A stretch of 63,152 nucleotides of DNA from DATLYB01 sp964502525. Lineage in GTDB: Bacteria > Bacteroidota > Bacteroidia > Chitinophagales > CAIOSU01. The position numbers were made by a program, and so were the translations under genes. Shown piece after piece: positions 16,639 through 25,698 of the stretch. The notes beneath the pieces were generated by a model. That model searched no databases. It was not told the DNA's origin and saw only the letters and a list, made by a program, of their open reading frames with translations. The stretch is from positions 1 to 63,152 of the forward strand of contig CAZCXH010000005.1 of the NCBI GenBank assembly GCA_964502525.1. Direction: 5' to 3'. Each line of letters begins with the position of its first letter. The stretch's first letter is position 1.

Positions 16639-18126
16639 TCAGTCTTTAGTGATTGGGTGCGGAACCTTTCTTCCGGCTTCAAACGAATCCTGACCTGCAA
16701 TGCCTGATTCATGGTATTCAGCGTCCTCGTTCACATTCCAGACATCGTATAACTGTTTTCCCGCAATAATATTTTTTGCCGCAAGCATGGCGGTCATCAT
16801 GGAGTGATCCTGGTTGTTGTACTTATGCATTCCGTTTCTTCCGGTAAGATATAATCCTTTGTAGGGCTTGATTCCCTCTTTGATTGAATTGACATGCTCC
16901 TTATAGAGGTCATCATAAACGGGATATGCTTTTTTCTGCCGCACCACGCAGCCATCAACAACATCCGCAGCTTTTGCAAGTCCAATCTTCTCGATCTCTG
17001 TCTTGGCTAATTGGATTAAATCAACATCCTTGCCCGTCCACAAACCGTCTCCCTCGAAGCAGAAATATTCCAACCCGTAGCAGCAGAATTTTTCATCAGG
17101 TATCATTTCAGGCGACCATGATTTGAAATTCTGAATCCTGCCGACTTTCACCTGCGGGTCATGGATGTAAATCCAGTTGTCGTCAAACACCTTTTTGTCT
17201 TCGAGGATCAGCATCACCGTCAGAAAATCGCGGTAACGCAGGCTGTTTGCGGCTTTTATCGCTTCCGGGGGCAAACCGGGCGTAATGCCGCTGACGAGTT
17301 CCCGCATAGGCATGGTAGAGATCACCGCATCAAATTCATTCTGCGCTGCAATTCCATTTTGCTGCGTTGCAATCGCCCATCGCGCTGTGTCAGGAAAATA
17401 TCGAATTCCGTTAACCTTTGTTCCCATTAACACCCTGCCGCCTTTTGCCCTCACTTTTTCCGCGCACACTTCCCACATCATGCCTGGACCTTTGCGGGGA
17501 TACCGGAATGAATCTATCAGCGTTTTGATGACTTTTGATGAATCGTCAGGCTTGTTCGAGCCGCTGAACAACGCATTATAAATTGCGGTAATCAGCGAAA
17601 GTCCTTTGATCCTTTGCGCAGCCCAGTCTGCTGAAATTTCGCTGCAGTCCATTCCCCAAACCTTTTCGGTATAGGTCTTGAAAAAAATCCGGAACAGCCT
17701 TTTGCCAAACTGATTGCTCACCCAATCTTCAAAATTTTTCGGATTCTTCACCGGGAAAAGCTTTGCCTTTAAATAAGACAACATGCAGAGCGAAGCTTCG
17801 ATAATGCCAAGGTTGCCCAGCGCCTCAAACGCTTTCAGCGGGTAAGAGTAAAATTTACCTCCATAAAAAATCCTCGACTTGCGCGGGCGGATAATAAGAT
17901 CATCGCCCAGAATCTCCGTCCAGAAATCTTCCACTTCTTTTGATTTTGAAAAAAAGCGGTGACCGCCAATGTCGAAGTGATAACCCTTGTATTTTTCAGT
18001 GCGCGAGATGCCACCGACATAAACGGGATGCTCTTCAAAGACGGTGACGTCAACGTTTTCTTTAACCAGCAAATAAGCCGCAGTCAAGCCGGCAGGACCT
18101 GCGCCTATGATGGCAACCTTCTTCAT
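16639..18126 (-). CDS. FAD-dependent NAD(P)-binding oxidoreductase, UDP-galactopyranose-mutase/protoporphyrinogen-oxidase-like
   Basis: A 495-aa flavoprotein starting with a Rossmann motif VAIIGAGPAGLTAAYLL and the FAD-binding acidic end VFEEHP. GGHRFFSKS near residue 55 and YPVYDDLYKEHV plus GLYLTGRNGMHKYNNQDHSM near the C-terminus match the family of amino-oxidase-fold proteins beside glycosyltransferase genes. The reaction is not known; reduction or isomerisation of a sugar or polyprenyl chain is possible. A -7 box TAAATTTG lies 33 bases upstream of the ATG (18159-18166), and the GT-C-like gene follows directly. Confidence 0.75.
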   Translation of the reverse strand: MKKVAIIGAGPAGLTAAYLLVKENVDVTVFEEHPVYVGGISRTEKYKGYHFDIGGHRFFSKSKEVEDFWTEILGDDLIIRPRKSRIFYGGKFYSYPLKAFEALGNLGIIEASLCMLSYLKAKLFPVKNPKNFEDWVSNQFGKRLFRIFFKTYTEKVWGMDCSEISADWAAQRIKGLSLITAIYNALFSGSNKPDDSSKVIKTLIDSFRYPRKGPGMMWEVCAEKVRAKGGRVLMGTKVNGIRYFPDTARWAIATQQNGIAAQNEFDAVISTMPMRELVSGITPGLPPEAIKAANSLRYRDFLTVMLILEDKKVFDDNWIYIHDPQVKVGRIQNFKSWSPEMIPDEKFCCYGLEYFCFEGDGLWTGKDVDLIQLAKTEIEKIGLAKAADVVDGCVVRQKKAYPVYDDLYKEHVNSIKEGIKPYKGLYLTGRNGMHKYNNQDHSMMTAMLAAKNIIAGKQLYDVWNVNEDAEYHESGIAGQDSFEAGRKVPHPITKD

Positions 18127-18158
18127 TTATTTTTGGGGAACTGAATTGAAAGTAAACG

Positions 18159-18166
18159 CAAATTTA
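18159..18166 (-). promoter_or_regulatory. -7 box TAAATTTG of the oxidoreductase operon
   Basis: Exact TAnnTTTG match on the minus strand, followed by GC as in strong Bacteroidota promoters, 33 bases before the ATG at 18126. No clear -33 element. Confidence 0.6.
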
Positions 18167-18345
18167 CCCAAAGCAGAAAGAATTATAGAAGATTGGCAAA
18201 TGCAGGAACCAGCGGATTAAAGGGAAAATCTCCGGGCAAGTAAGAGCACTAATTCGTAATCCTAAAGGTAATATCCGGGATTTTGCGGGTACGGAGCTGT
18301 TTTGGAATGGACATAGGTTGGCGATTTTTGGGTTATGAAATAACC

Positions 18346-18396
18346 CTCAGGGGAGCAGTGCGCTCAGGGGAGAATAAAACTCAGGGGAAGAAAGTG
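18346..18396. repeat. Three 17-bp spaced copies of ctcagggga
   Basis: Copies start at 18346, 18363 and 18380, exactly 17 bp apart; only the first nine or ten bases are conserved. They lie just downstream of the ATPase gene (minus strand) in a 298-bp gap that otherwise holds nothing I recognise. Confidence 0.6.
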
Positions 18397-18424
18397 ATGA
18401 TGTAACGAGGCGGTCTGGCGGTTA

Positions 18425-19567
18425 TTATTTTCTGAAATAAATTTTTTGCAGCCATCTTTTAAAAAGCGGATCAAGCAGGATGATTTTCTGACCAAGCGTG
18501 TCAATGATTTCCTTGTTGGCAAGCGCCTGCTTGATGCGGTTGATATTGCCCGATGTGCCCAGCCGGTAAGCGGTGATGATTTCCTGCGAGCTGAACTGCT
18601 CCACCTCATCGCACATGGCCCTCAAGAAATTCACCTGTGTGTTGGAAAGCCCGTCAACCATTGACTGGAATAAGACACTGTTCTGTGCGAGCATCGCTTC
18701 AAAAGCAGCATCCAATGTCTTTCCATCGCAATTTTTAGATGTACGCAACCAGCAATTCTGCGCAAACTGCTGCACGTAGAAAGGGTGGTTTTCCATCGAA
18801 TCAGCAACCCTTCCCGCAAGTTCGGGGCTTATTTTTTTCCCGGTGTCTGAAAATCTTTTCACAATGAATTTCTCCCAATATTCTTTGGCGATCTTTTCGA
18901 GGAACATCACGTCACCGAATTTATAAAACGGCATCGAGGGACTGGAGAATACTTCCATCAGCACGTGCCGCTTGCTTCCATACAGGCAGTAAGATGCGCG
19001 CTTGTGATGCTGCCAGTGCGCGCGCAGCTTTTTTTGCAGCGCCAGGGGATCATCGAAGTGGGCGATGTTCTGGAATTCGTCAATGCACACGATGACGGAT
19101 ATTCCTTTTTCCTTCGAAATAGTTTCCGGCAGGTTGATGATCTCATCGGGATGCCTCTTGACATCTTTCCAGTCAAGACTGAAGGAAAATTCCTGCAGGG
19201 GATCGGGGCTGAGGTTGATCTTCGGGATGATGTTGCGGAAAAATTGCTTCGTATCCTTCATCCGCTCCTCCCATTTTGTTGACGAAGCCTTGATGAGCTG
19301 TTCGGCAAGCATTTGATAAAACCCCTCTTCCGTCCTCACGTTGAACAGGTCAATAAAGCAAAAAATGATTTTTTGGTTTTTACCCCCTGCATCCTTTGCA
19401 GCTTTCGCCACCAATGACGATTTCCCCCACCTCCTCGGAGACACGAGGATGGTATTGATCCCGGAGGTAAAATTTCCAGCCAGATGCTCCCGTTCGCTCT
19501 CCCGGTCGGTAAAGTCAGCTCCCGAGGCTATTCTGCCGAAAATAAATGGAACCCGTTTTTCTGCCAT
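18425..19567 (-). CDS. AAA/STAND ATP-binding protein of the COG1672 (archaeal-type ATPase) group
   Basis: From ATG 19567 the protein is 380 aa. Walker A is SPRRWGKSSLV near residue 43 and Walker B is VIVCIDEFQN near 157. The last 80 residues (DEVEQFSSQEIITAYRLG, then NRIKQALANKEII and ILLDPLFKRWL) look like a winged-helix domain. A TTG seven codons upstream is possible, but the ATG is preferred because a -7 box at 19585-19593 leaves a leader of only 10-15 bases. Role unknown; such ATPases are often solitary and variable between strains. A palindrome array overlies the promoter, suggesting autoregulation through the winged helix (inference). Confidence 0.8.
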   Translation of the reverse strand: MAEKRVPFIFGRIASGADFTDRESEREHLAGNFTSGINTILVSPRRWGKSSLVAKAAKDAGGKNQKIIFCFIDLFNVRTEEGFYQMLAEQLIKASSTKWEERMKDTKQFFRNIIPKINLSPDPLQEFSFSLDWKDVKRHPDEIINLPETISKEKGISVIVCIDEFQNIAHFDDPLALQKKLRAHWQHHKRASYCLYGSKRHVLMEVFSSPSMPFYKFGDVMFLEKIAKEYWEKFIVKRFSDTGKKISPELAGRVADSMENHPFYVQQFAQNCWLRTSKNCDGKTLDAAFEAMLAQNSVLFQSMVDGLSNTQVNFLRAMCDEVEQFSSQEIITAYRLGTSGNINRIKQALANKEIIDTLGQKIILLDPLFKRWLQKIYFRK

Positions 19568-19584
19568 CTGCCGAAGATTATGAG

Positions 19585-19593
19585 GCAAAGATA
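19585..19593 (-). promoter_or_regulatory. -7 box TATCTTTGC of the ATPase gene
   Basis: Perfect Bacteroidota -7 element on the minus strand. A TTGT 19 bases upstream, inside the palindrome array, can act as the -33 element. Transcription would start a few bases before ATG 19567. Confidence 0.75.
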
Positions 19594-19594
19594 A

Positions 19595-19640
19595 CTTACA
19601 ACTTTGTAACTTACAACTTTGTAACTTACAACATTGTAAG
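19595..19640. promoter_or_regulatory. Triple palindrome array, candidate operator
   Basis: Three 14-bp near-palindromes in 15-bp steps: ttacaactttgtaa at 19596-19609 and 19611-19624, and ttacaacattgtaa at 19626-19639. The core is TTACAA-N2-TTGTAA. The array covers the -33 to -10 side of the ATPase promoter and ends 6 bp before the stop of the TonB receptor gene. Spacing of 1.5 helical turns fits adjacent binding of a dimeric regulator. Confidence 0.75.
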
Positions 19641-19645
19641 TTTGT

Positions 19646-22447
19646 TCAGAACTCATGGGCCAACCTTACCATTGACAGCCTGCCGATGTGAGGCGCACCG
19701 GGAAACGGCTGATAATTGCTCCCGATAAGATTCTGAATGCTCAATGCTATTTCCGTCTTTTTGGAGAACCATAGTTTGTAAGTGAGGTTCAAATCAAGAA
19801 CATTGTAAGCCTCGACCGGACCGACATACACGCCTGAGTTTGCCGGAAAGCCCTGTTGCCAGCGCCAGCGCAAGCCTGCTTCCAAGCCGATCTTCTCGAT
19901 GTTATAGCTCGCGTTCAATGCTATTTTATTTTTCGGGGCATTCAGCGCAATGTAACCGAACTGCGCTTCTTCATCAGGGATGGAATCTTCGCTCATCCAT
20001 GAGTAGGATGCGCCCAGACGGAAGCCTTTGGTGACAAAGAATGTCGCGCCAATATCAATTCCATAGACTGTCAGGTCTCCAATGTTGCTATAGGAGAGGA
20101 TCATTTCACCCTTCTTGTTTTCTACGGGGGTAACGGTGCCAAAGGGCAGCCCGGAAAATATCCTGATGAATTCATCATCCACCCTGCCATCGCTGTTTCC
20201 CAACTCAGGATTCTTGTCAAGGAACTCTTCAAGAACGCTTATAAATATATAATCATCTTCCGGACCGGGTGATGACCCATAGAGGTTAAATGTTATTGAA
20301 TCGGCAAAGCCTTCCGGGGCAACGAATACTCCGGGCGAAACCAGCGAAATGGCGCTGATGAACCGCTTTTTATCCATCCTGTAAAAATCTGCCGTGAGCA
20401 TCAGCCGGTCGAACAGCATTCCTTTGTAGCCAATCTCATAACTCTGGGTGATTGCATTCGTCAGCGGCTTCACGTCTTTGATTTTTGCCGGATCAATAGT
20501 TCCGCGGAAACGGAACTCAGTGAGATCAAGCGATTTGATGATGTTGAGAGCGGTATCGAGATTCTCAGGGACGATCGTGTTGACAAGACCACGAGCCAGA
20601 TTTTCAGGAAATCCCTGGGCGCTGAACTGCTCTATCACCACATCCTTGATTGCATCAAAGCCCAGTTCTGTCAGGATCGGATCGTTCAGATTATTGTAGG
20701 CTGCCGGATTGGAGCCAAGAGGGGAGAGGTATTGAGGAAGGGTGGGGGTGCCTTCTACGTAAGGATTGTTCGCATACTGATAATTGAACCCGTCACGGTT
20801 GCCCTCAGCCATAATAGGGATGTTAATATAGGGAACATATCCCTGTATCACGTCTAAACTCAGATTGGTGCTGCCCGGTGAATCAAACGCCCTGTTGTAA
20901 GTGGCGCGCAGCGTGTGTTTCTCAGTGGGCTTGTAAACGAAGGCAGCGCGGGGAGAGAAGAAAATGCCGTTAACGAAAGTGTGATAGTCGCCACGAACCG
21001 CTCCCACCAGCGTGATTTTTTTATGGACGTCAAAGTCGCCCTGCAGGTACAAGCCCAATTCATTGATGTTGTCATCATCCTCATTTTTGCCATAAAGCGT
21101 GCGGTCGGTATTCGGGTTGGTGATGAAGGCGTCACCGCCATAGGTGAAACGTATTTGTTCAATCGGCTTCCAGCTATGCTGCAGTTGTATTACGAAGAAT
21201 TTGCTCTTGTCAATCACCCGGTTGCCGCTGCGCAGCAGGCGCGTGTCGCCCGAGTTGGAGAAGTTGGAATAAAACTGGGCGAACAATTCTTTCCATTTGA
21301 ACCGCGCCTGGGCGTAGAAATATTTCCAGTTGATTACCTGTGAGGCGCCCAGCCCTGTCATTTCCACGTTGGAGCCGTTGCGGAAGCCGCCCGAGAAAAT
21401 CAGCTCCGTTTGCGGACGCAGGCGGCAGTCAATACGGGCATCCGCGCTGTAGGAGATGATGTTATTATCACGGCTGTTGTCAACAGGTCCTTCGATAGTG
21501 TCGTTGCCTTCGGCAGTCTGGCGAATCACAAAGACGGTGTCAGGTTCCGCAGGATCAACGTAGGGCCAGTCGTCTCCGTTGAAATAATTGCCGGATATTT
21601 TATATCCTACTTTTTTGCTGATTTTGCCGCCATGCCACACGTTGGCGCTCCACACATCACGGTTGCCCCAGTCGCGCGTTGAGTCATCCTGCTGCCCTTC
21701 TATGCCGTACGCCATTGTCGCTCTGGTTTTGAATTTCTCCTTCATGTCGAGTGGCGACTTGGTGATGATATGCACCACACCGCTTGCTGCATTCGGACCA
21801 TACAATGCGGATGCCGGACCCTTCACCACTTCGATACGCTCGATGTCTTCCGTACTGGTGGGGATGAGTTGGAAGGCATTCACGCGCAGCGAAGGCACAC
21901 TGCCGATGCGGTTATCCACCGCTGTGAACAGTGAGGCGGAGAACACGTTGTTGAACCCGCGTGTCACCACGTTGCCGCTCACAAGGCTTGTCGGGATGAT
22001 GTCAACACCAGGAGTGCCTTCGATATTTTTAAAGAGGTTGATGGGAATGCTGTTGCGGATTTGTGCCGCATTTACCACCGTTATCGCTGATGGAGAATTA
22101 AGGATTTTCTCCTCGCGCTTCGAGCCGCTGATTACCACCTGATCGAGGTCAACCTCGGTTTCGCCCAACGCAATGCTCAACGGAACCTTAATTTCCGTTG
22201 CTGGAATTTCTTTTTCGGAAAATCCGATAAACGTAAATATCAGCGCTGAGGCATCAGACGGTAATTCCAAAGAGAAACTCCCGTTAATATCCGTGATTGT
22301 TCCGGTTGTTGTTCCTTTTACCTTCACGCTGACTCCTACCAGAGGTTCCCCGTTTCTGGCGTCAGTGACGATTCCGGTGACGATTTGCTGGGAATATGCC
22401 GCACAAAACAGGCAGCACAGGGTGATGACTAGCAAAATATTTCTCAT
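19646..22447 (-). CDS. TonB-dependent outer-membrane receptor with carboxypeptidase-regulatory N-domain
   Basis: From ATG 22447 the protein is 933 aa: signal peptide NILLVITLCCLFCAAYSQ, a CarboxypepD_reg-like domain (VTGIVTDARNGEPLVGVSV), a plug near residues 120-235 (RIEVVKGPASALYGPNAASG), and a 22-strand type barrel ending in an aromatic C-terminus (LVRLAHEF type). Start chosen because it opens the signal peptide; the frame runs 47 codons further upstream. It imports or binds a large ligand using TonB energy. No SusD-like partner lies beside it. It is divergent from the VIT-vWA-TonB_C gene, 226 bp away. Confidence 0.88.
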   Translation of the reverse strand: MRNILLVITLCCLFCAAYSQQIVTGIVTDARNGEPLVGVSVKVKGTTTGTITDINGSFSLELPSDASALIFTFIGFSEKEIPATEIKVPLSIALGETEVDLDQVVISGSKREEKILNSPSAITVVNAAQIRNSIPINLFKNIEGTPGVDIIPTSLVSGNVVTRGFNNVFSASLFTAVDNRIGSVPSLRVNAFQLIPTSTEDIERIEVVKGPASALYGPNAASGVVHIITKSPLDMKEKFKTRATMAYGIEGQQDDSTRDWGNRDVWSANVWHGGKISKKVGYKISGNYFNGDDWPYVDPAEPDTVFVIRQTAEGNDTIEGPVDNSRDNNIISYSADARIDCRLRPQTELIFSGGFRNGSNVEMTGLGASQVINWKYFYAQARFKWKELFAQFYSNFSNSGDTRLLRSGNRVIDKSKFFVIQLQHSWKPIEQIRFTYGGDAFITNPNTDRTLYGKNEDDDNINELGLYLQGDFDVHKKITLVGAVRGDYHTFVNGIFFSPRAAFVYKPTEKHTLRATYNRAFDSPGSTNLSLDVIQGYVPYINIPIMAEGNRDGFNYQYANNPYVEGTPTLPQYLSPLGSNPAAYNNLNDPILTELGFDAIKDVVIEQFSAQGFPENLARGLVNTIVPENLDTALNIIKSLDLTEFRFRGTIDPAKIKDVKPLTNAITQSYEIGYKGMLFDRLMLTADFYRMDKKRFISAISLVSPGVFVAPEGFADSITFNLYGSSPGPEDDYIFISVLEEFLDKNPELGNSDGRVDDEFIRIFSGLPFGTVTPVENKKGEMILSYSNIGDLTVYGIDIGATFFVTKGFRLGASYSWMSEDSIPDEEAQFGYIALNAPKNKIALNASYNIEKIGLEAGLRWRWQQGFPANSGVYVGPVEAYNVLDLNLTYKLWFSKKTEIALSIQNLIGSNYQPFPGAPHIGRLSMVRLAHEF

Positions 22448-22673
22448 AGGCATTCCCAAAATAAGGTTTCGTCTTGAGGCTGCCAAATTAGAAATAATTG
22501 TTATCTCGAAACAAGTGAAAAATGAACTATAGACGGCCCGAAGGACGCACATCAAAGCAGAATGGCTTTCATCAGGAATCAGCGTCATCCGCGGTAAAAA
22601 TTTTCAGCCGTTATGGAAAAATCCAACCATCCGCATCTTCAATTCCAAACCATTCATTCACTTCTAAAAATTT

Positions 22674-25049
22674 ATGCTTATGAAAAACCAATTTCAAAAA
22701 ATGAAGATAGCGCTGCTTTCGGCAGGAATATTTCTTATCCCGGCTGTTGCGACCTTTAGTTGCAATGCTCAGGGTAGAATTATAGAAAGCGGGAATACCG
22801 ATGATAAAACGCTCTCTCCCTATTTTTTCGTAAAAAGCGACAATCCCGATGTTGACCAGATGCCGCTGAAAGAAACATCGGCAGAAGTGAATATCGCAGG
22901 GGTGATTGCCAATGTGGTCGTGAAGCAGGTGTATTTTAATTCGGGCAAGAAAACCCTCGAAGCGATTTACATTTTTCCGGGTTCTACACGGGCGGCAGTG
23001 TATGCGATGAGGATGAGAGTGGGTGAAAGAATCTTAACTGCAAAGATTGATGAGCGTGAAAAAGCGCGGAAAGATTATGAAGCCGCTAAGCAACAAGGCA
23101 AAACCACTTCGCTGCTGGAACAGCAGCGTCCTAATGTTTTTCAGATGAACGTTGCCAATATCCTTCCCGGAGATACCATCACCGTTGAGTTGAAATATAC
23201 GGAATCGCTGGTTCCGGAAAGCGGTATTTACGAGTTTGTTTATCCAACGGTGGTTGGTCCTAGATATTCCAATCAGCCGGTGGCGACCGCATCAGTTTCC
23301 GAGTTTTGGGTGGAGAATCCCTATACGCATTCGGGAGAAAAGCCATCTTACAAGTTTGACATCAGCGCCACTATCAATGCCGGAATGCCAATCAAGGAAG
23401 TAACCTGTTCTTCGCATGACGTCAAAGTGAATTTTACCGGAAAATCAAGCGCGACAGTTTTGCTGAAAAACGATGAGAGTCACAGCGGCAACCGCGACTA
23501 TATCCTGAAGTACAGACTTGCCGGCTCGATGGTTGAATCGGGAGTGTTGTTGTATAAAGGCGAAAAAGAAAATTTCTTCCTCGCCATGCTGCAGCCGCCA
23601 CAGCGCGTGATGCCCGACCAAATCCCGGGGAGGGAATACATTTTTATCGTTGACGTTTCCGGCTCGATGTATGGTTATCCGCTTGAAATCTCCAAGAAGC
23701 TGCTGAAAGATTTGATCGGCAGCCTGCGCCCGACAGACAAATTCAACGTGTTGCTTTTTGCAGGCGGAAATTCGGTGATGTCGGAAAAATCGCTTGCAGC
23801 CACGAAAGAGAATATCAACAAAGCGGTTCATCTTATAGAAAACCAGCAGGGTGGAGGAGGAACGGAATTGCTGCCTGCATTGCAGCGGGCAATGAACATA
23901 CCCAAGCAGGAAGATTTCTCGCGGACGGTTGTGATCGCAACGGATGGTTATGTCACCGTTGAAAAAGAGGCGTTCGATTTGATCCGCAACAACCTCGGCA
24001 ATTCCAATTTCTTCACGTTCGGAATTGGCACAAGCGTGAACCGCTACATCATCGAAGGCATGGCAAGGGTTGGGAATGGAGAGCCTTTTGTGATAACGGA
24101 AGAAGGCGAGGCAGCGGCTAAGGCTGATAAATTCAGGGAATACATTCAAAGCCCCGTGCTGACGAACGTGAAAGTTGATTTCGGAAAATTCGAAGTGTAT
24201 GACGTGGAGCCGGTGAATATTTCAGATATGCTTGCTGAACGCCCTGTGCTGGTTTTCGGAAAATGGAAAGGCGATCCTCTTGGGACAATGAAGTTTACCG
24301 GCATTACGGGTGAAAAAAATTATGAGGCATGCCTCGAAGTGAATTCGGGGTTGGCGGGCACAGACAATTCGGCATTGAAGTATTTGTGGGCGCGGCAGAA
24401 AATCGCATTGCTCGATGATTATGGAAAATTTGGAAGCGATCAGGATTTGATCAATCAGGTCACGCAACTCGGATTGGAGTACAACCTGCTTACGGCTTAC
24501 ACTTCATTCATTGCGATTGATTCAGTGGTGCGGGGAGATGGTAAAGTGATAGCCGTGAAACAGCCGCTGCCCTTGCCTGAAGGCGTTTCTGATTACGCGG
24601 TTGGGACTCCGGGCAGCATTACCACTTATGGGGGCATAGGAAACTATGCGCCAAAAATGAAGTTGCAATACAATATGTCTGTTGCTGAAACCGCTTATGA
24701 GGAAAAATCAGAAGATGATTCTGATGGCGACTCGGTTTTCATGACGGTCGAGCAGATGCCGGAATTTTCTGGAGGAGGACAGCAAAGCATGATAAATTTT
24801 ATCCAGCAGAATCTGCATTATCCGGATAATGCCAAAGCGAAGAAAATAGAAGGCATTGTTTACGTCAGCTTCGTTGTTGATGAAACCGGCAAAATCACGG
24901 ATGTGAAAGTTGAAAAAGGCATGTCAAAGGAATTGGATGCGGAAGCCGTTCGGGTGGTTAAAAAAATGCCACCATGGAAACCGGGCATGCAAAAAGGCAA
25001 AGCGGTGAAAACGAGGATGGTGTTGCCGATAAAATTTTCATTGTCCTGA
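22674..25049 (+). CDS. VIT-vWA protein with C-terminal TonB domain
   Basis: A 791-aa exported protein. After a hydrophobic leader (residues about 11-33) comes a VIT domain (about 45-190; ARKDYEAAKQQGKTTSLLEQ is typical), then a von Willebrand A domain with an intact MIDAS motif D327-V-S-G-S331 and TDGYV. The last 95 residues (about 695-791) are a TonB C-terminal domain: FIQQNLHYPDNAKAKKIEGI, VSFVVDETGKI and MPPWKPGMQ. VIT-vWA proteins mediate metal-dependent protein binding. A TonB_C end suggests contact with an outer-membrane receptor; the divergent TonB receptor is an obvious candidate. A shorter start (MKIALLSAG, ten codons on) is possible. Confidence 0.85.
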   Translation: MLMKNQFQKMKIALLSAGIFLIPAVATFSCNAQGRIIESGNTDDKTLSPYFFVKSDNPDVDQMPLKETSAEVNIAGVIANVVVKQVYFNSGKKTLEAIYIFPGSTRAAVYAMRMRVGERILTAKIDEREKARKDYEAAKQQGKTTSLLEQQRPNVFQMNVANILPGDTITVELKYTESLVPESGIYEFVYPTVVGPRYSNQPVATASVSEFWVENPYTHSGEKPSYKFDISATINAGMPIKEVTCSSHDVKVNFTGKSSATVLLKNDESHSGNRDYILKYRLAGSMVESGVLLYKGEKENFFLAMLQPPQRVMPDQIPGREYIFIVDVSGSMYGYPLEISKKLLKDLIGSLRPTDKFNVLLFAGGNSVMSEKSLAATKENINKAVHLIENQQGGGGTELLPALQRAMNIPKQEDFSRTVVIATDGYVTVEKEAFDLIRNNLGNSNFFTFGIGTSVNRYIIEGMARVGNGEPFVITEEGEAAAKADKFREYIQSPVLTNVKVDFGKFEVYDVEPVNISDMLAERPVLVFGKWKGDPLGTMKFTGITGEKNYEACLEVNSGLAGTDNSALKYLWARQKIALLDDYGKFGSDQDLINQVTQLGLEYNLLTAYTSFIAIDSVVRGDGKVIAVKQPLPLPEGVSDYAVGTPGSITTYGGIGNYAPKMKLQYNMSVAETAYEEKSEDDSDGDSVFMTVEQMPEFSGGGQQSMINFIQQNLHYPDNAKAKKIEGIVYVSFVVDETGKITDVKVEKGMSKELDAEAVRVVKKMPPWKPGMQKGKAVKTRMVLPIKFSLS

Positions 25050-25169
25050 TATTTTTCGGAGCATAGCGGCTGAAAGGGGGTGTCCAAAAAGGACATCCCT
25101 TTTTTGCCTTTTGTGTATTGCTTTGGAGCGCTTATCACGAGAGATGATTACTTTCGCCAAAATCCCGTT

Positions 25170-25607
25170 ATGTATCCTGTCGTATTGCAAACGCATTCTG
25201 TAATGCGCTACTTAGTGCTGCTGATGCTGGTGGTGGTGATTGTCCGTTTCATATTCGCCAAAATTTTTAAAAGACAGTACAACAACCTTGATGACAAATT
25301 AAATCTCATCACACTCCTGTTCGTGCACCTTCAATTCCTGCTGGGACTGGCATTGTTTTTTATTAGTCCCCTTATTGCTTCTGCGATGTCAAACATGGCG
25401 GCAGCCATGAAAGAGCCGGAACTGAGGTTTTGGTCGGTGGAGCACACTACGCTGATGGTTCTTGCCGTGATTTTAATCACCGTTGGACGGATCAGGTCGA
25501 AGTCCAACGGGTTGCGAAGCGATGAAAAATTCAGAAGGTTGATTATTTTTTATTCGATTGGATTCGTGCTCATTGTTGCAGGAGTGCCGTGGGAGAGAAT
25601 ATTCTAA
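25170..25607 (+). CDS. Small four-helix membrane protein
   Basis: From ATG 25170 the protein is 145 aa, with four hydrophobic helices and a conserved-looking first loop MYPVVLQTHSVMRYLVLL and EHTTLMVLAVILITVGR. Histidines at the start of helices 1 and 3 resemble cytochrome-b-like or cytochrome b561-type proteins, but haem ligation is unproven. This start is chosen because a near-consensus -7 box (TACTTTCG, 25149-25156) lies just upstream, inside the longer frame from 25080. I recall homologues annotated only as hypothetical in Bacteroidota. Confidence 0.65.
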   Translation: MYPVVLQTHSVMRYLVLLMLVVVIVRFIFAKIFKRQYNNLDDKLNLITLLFVHLQFLLGLALFFISPLIASAMSNMAAAMKEPELRFWSVEHTTLMVLAVILITVGRIRSKSNGLRSDEKFRRLIIFYSIGFVLIVAGVPWERIF

Positions 25608-25698
25608 AAAAAATTATATCCGCCTTGCAGAAAAAACATAACTTGAGTTTCTATTTTTTCATTTTATTCTGGCGAAAAACAAAACAATAATTTTCAAA

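Noticed and set aside
19595..19640. Palindrome array as plasmid iterons or a CRISPR array
   Set aside because: Only three units without spacers, no rep or cas gene nearby, and the position over a -7 box explains it better.
22448..22588. 47-codon N-terminal extension of the TonB receptor
   Set aside because: The internal ATG at 22447 opens directly into a normal signal peptide.
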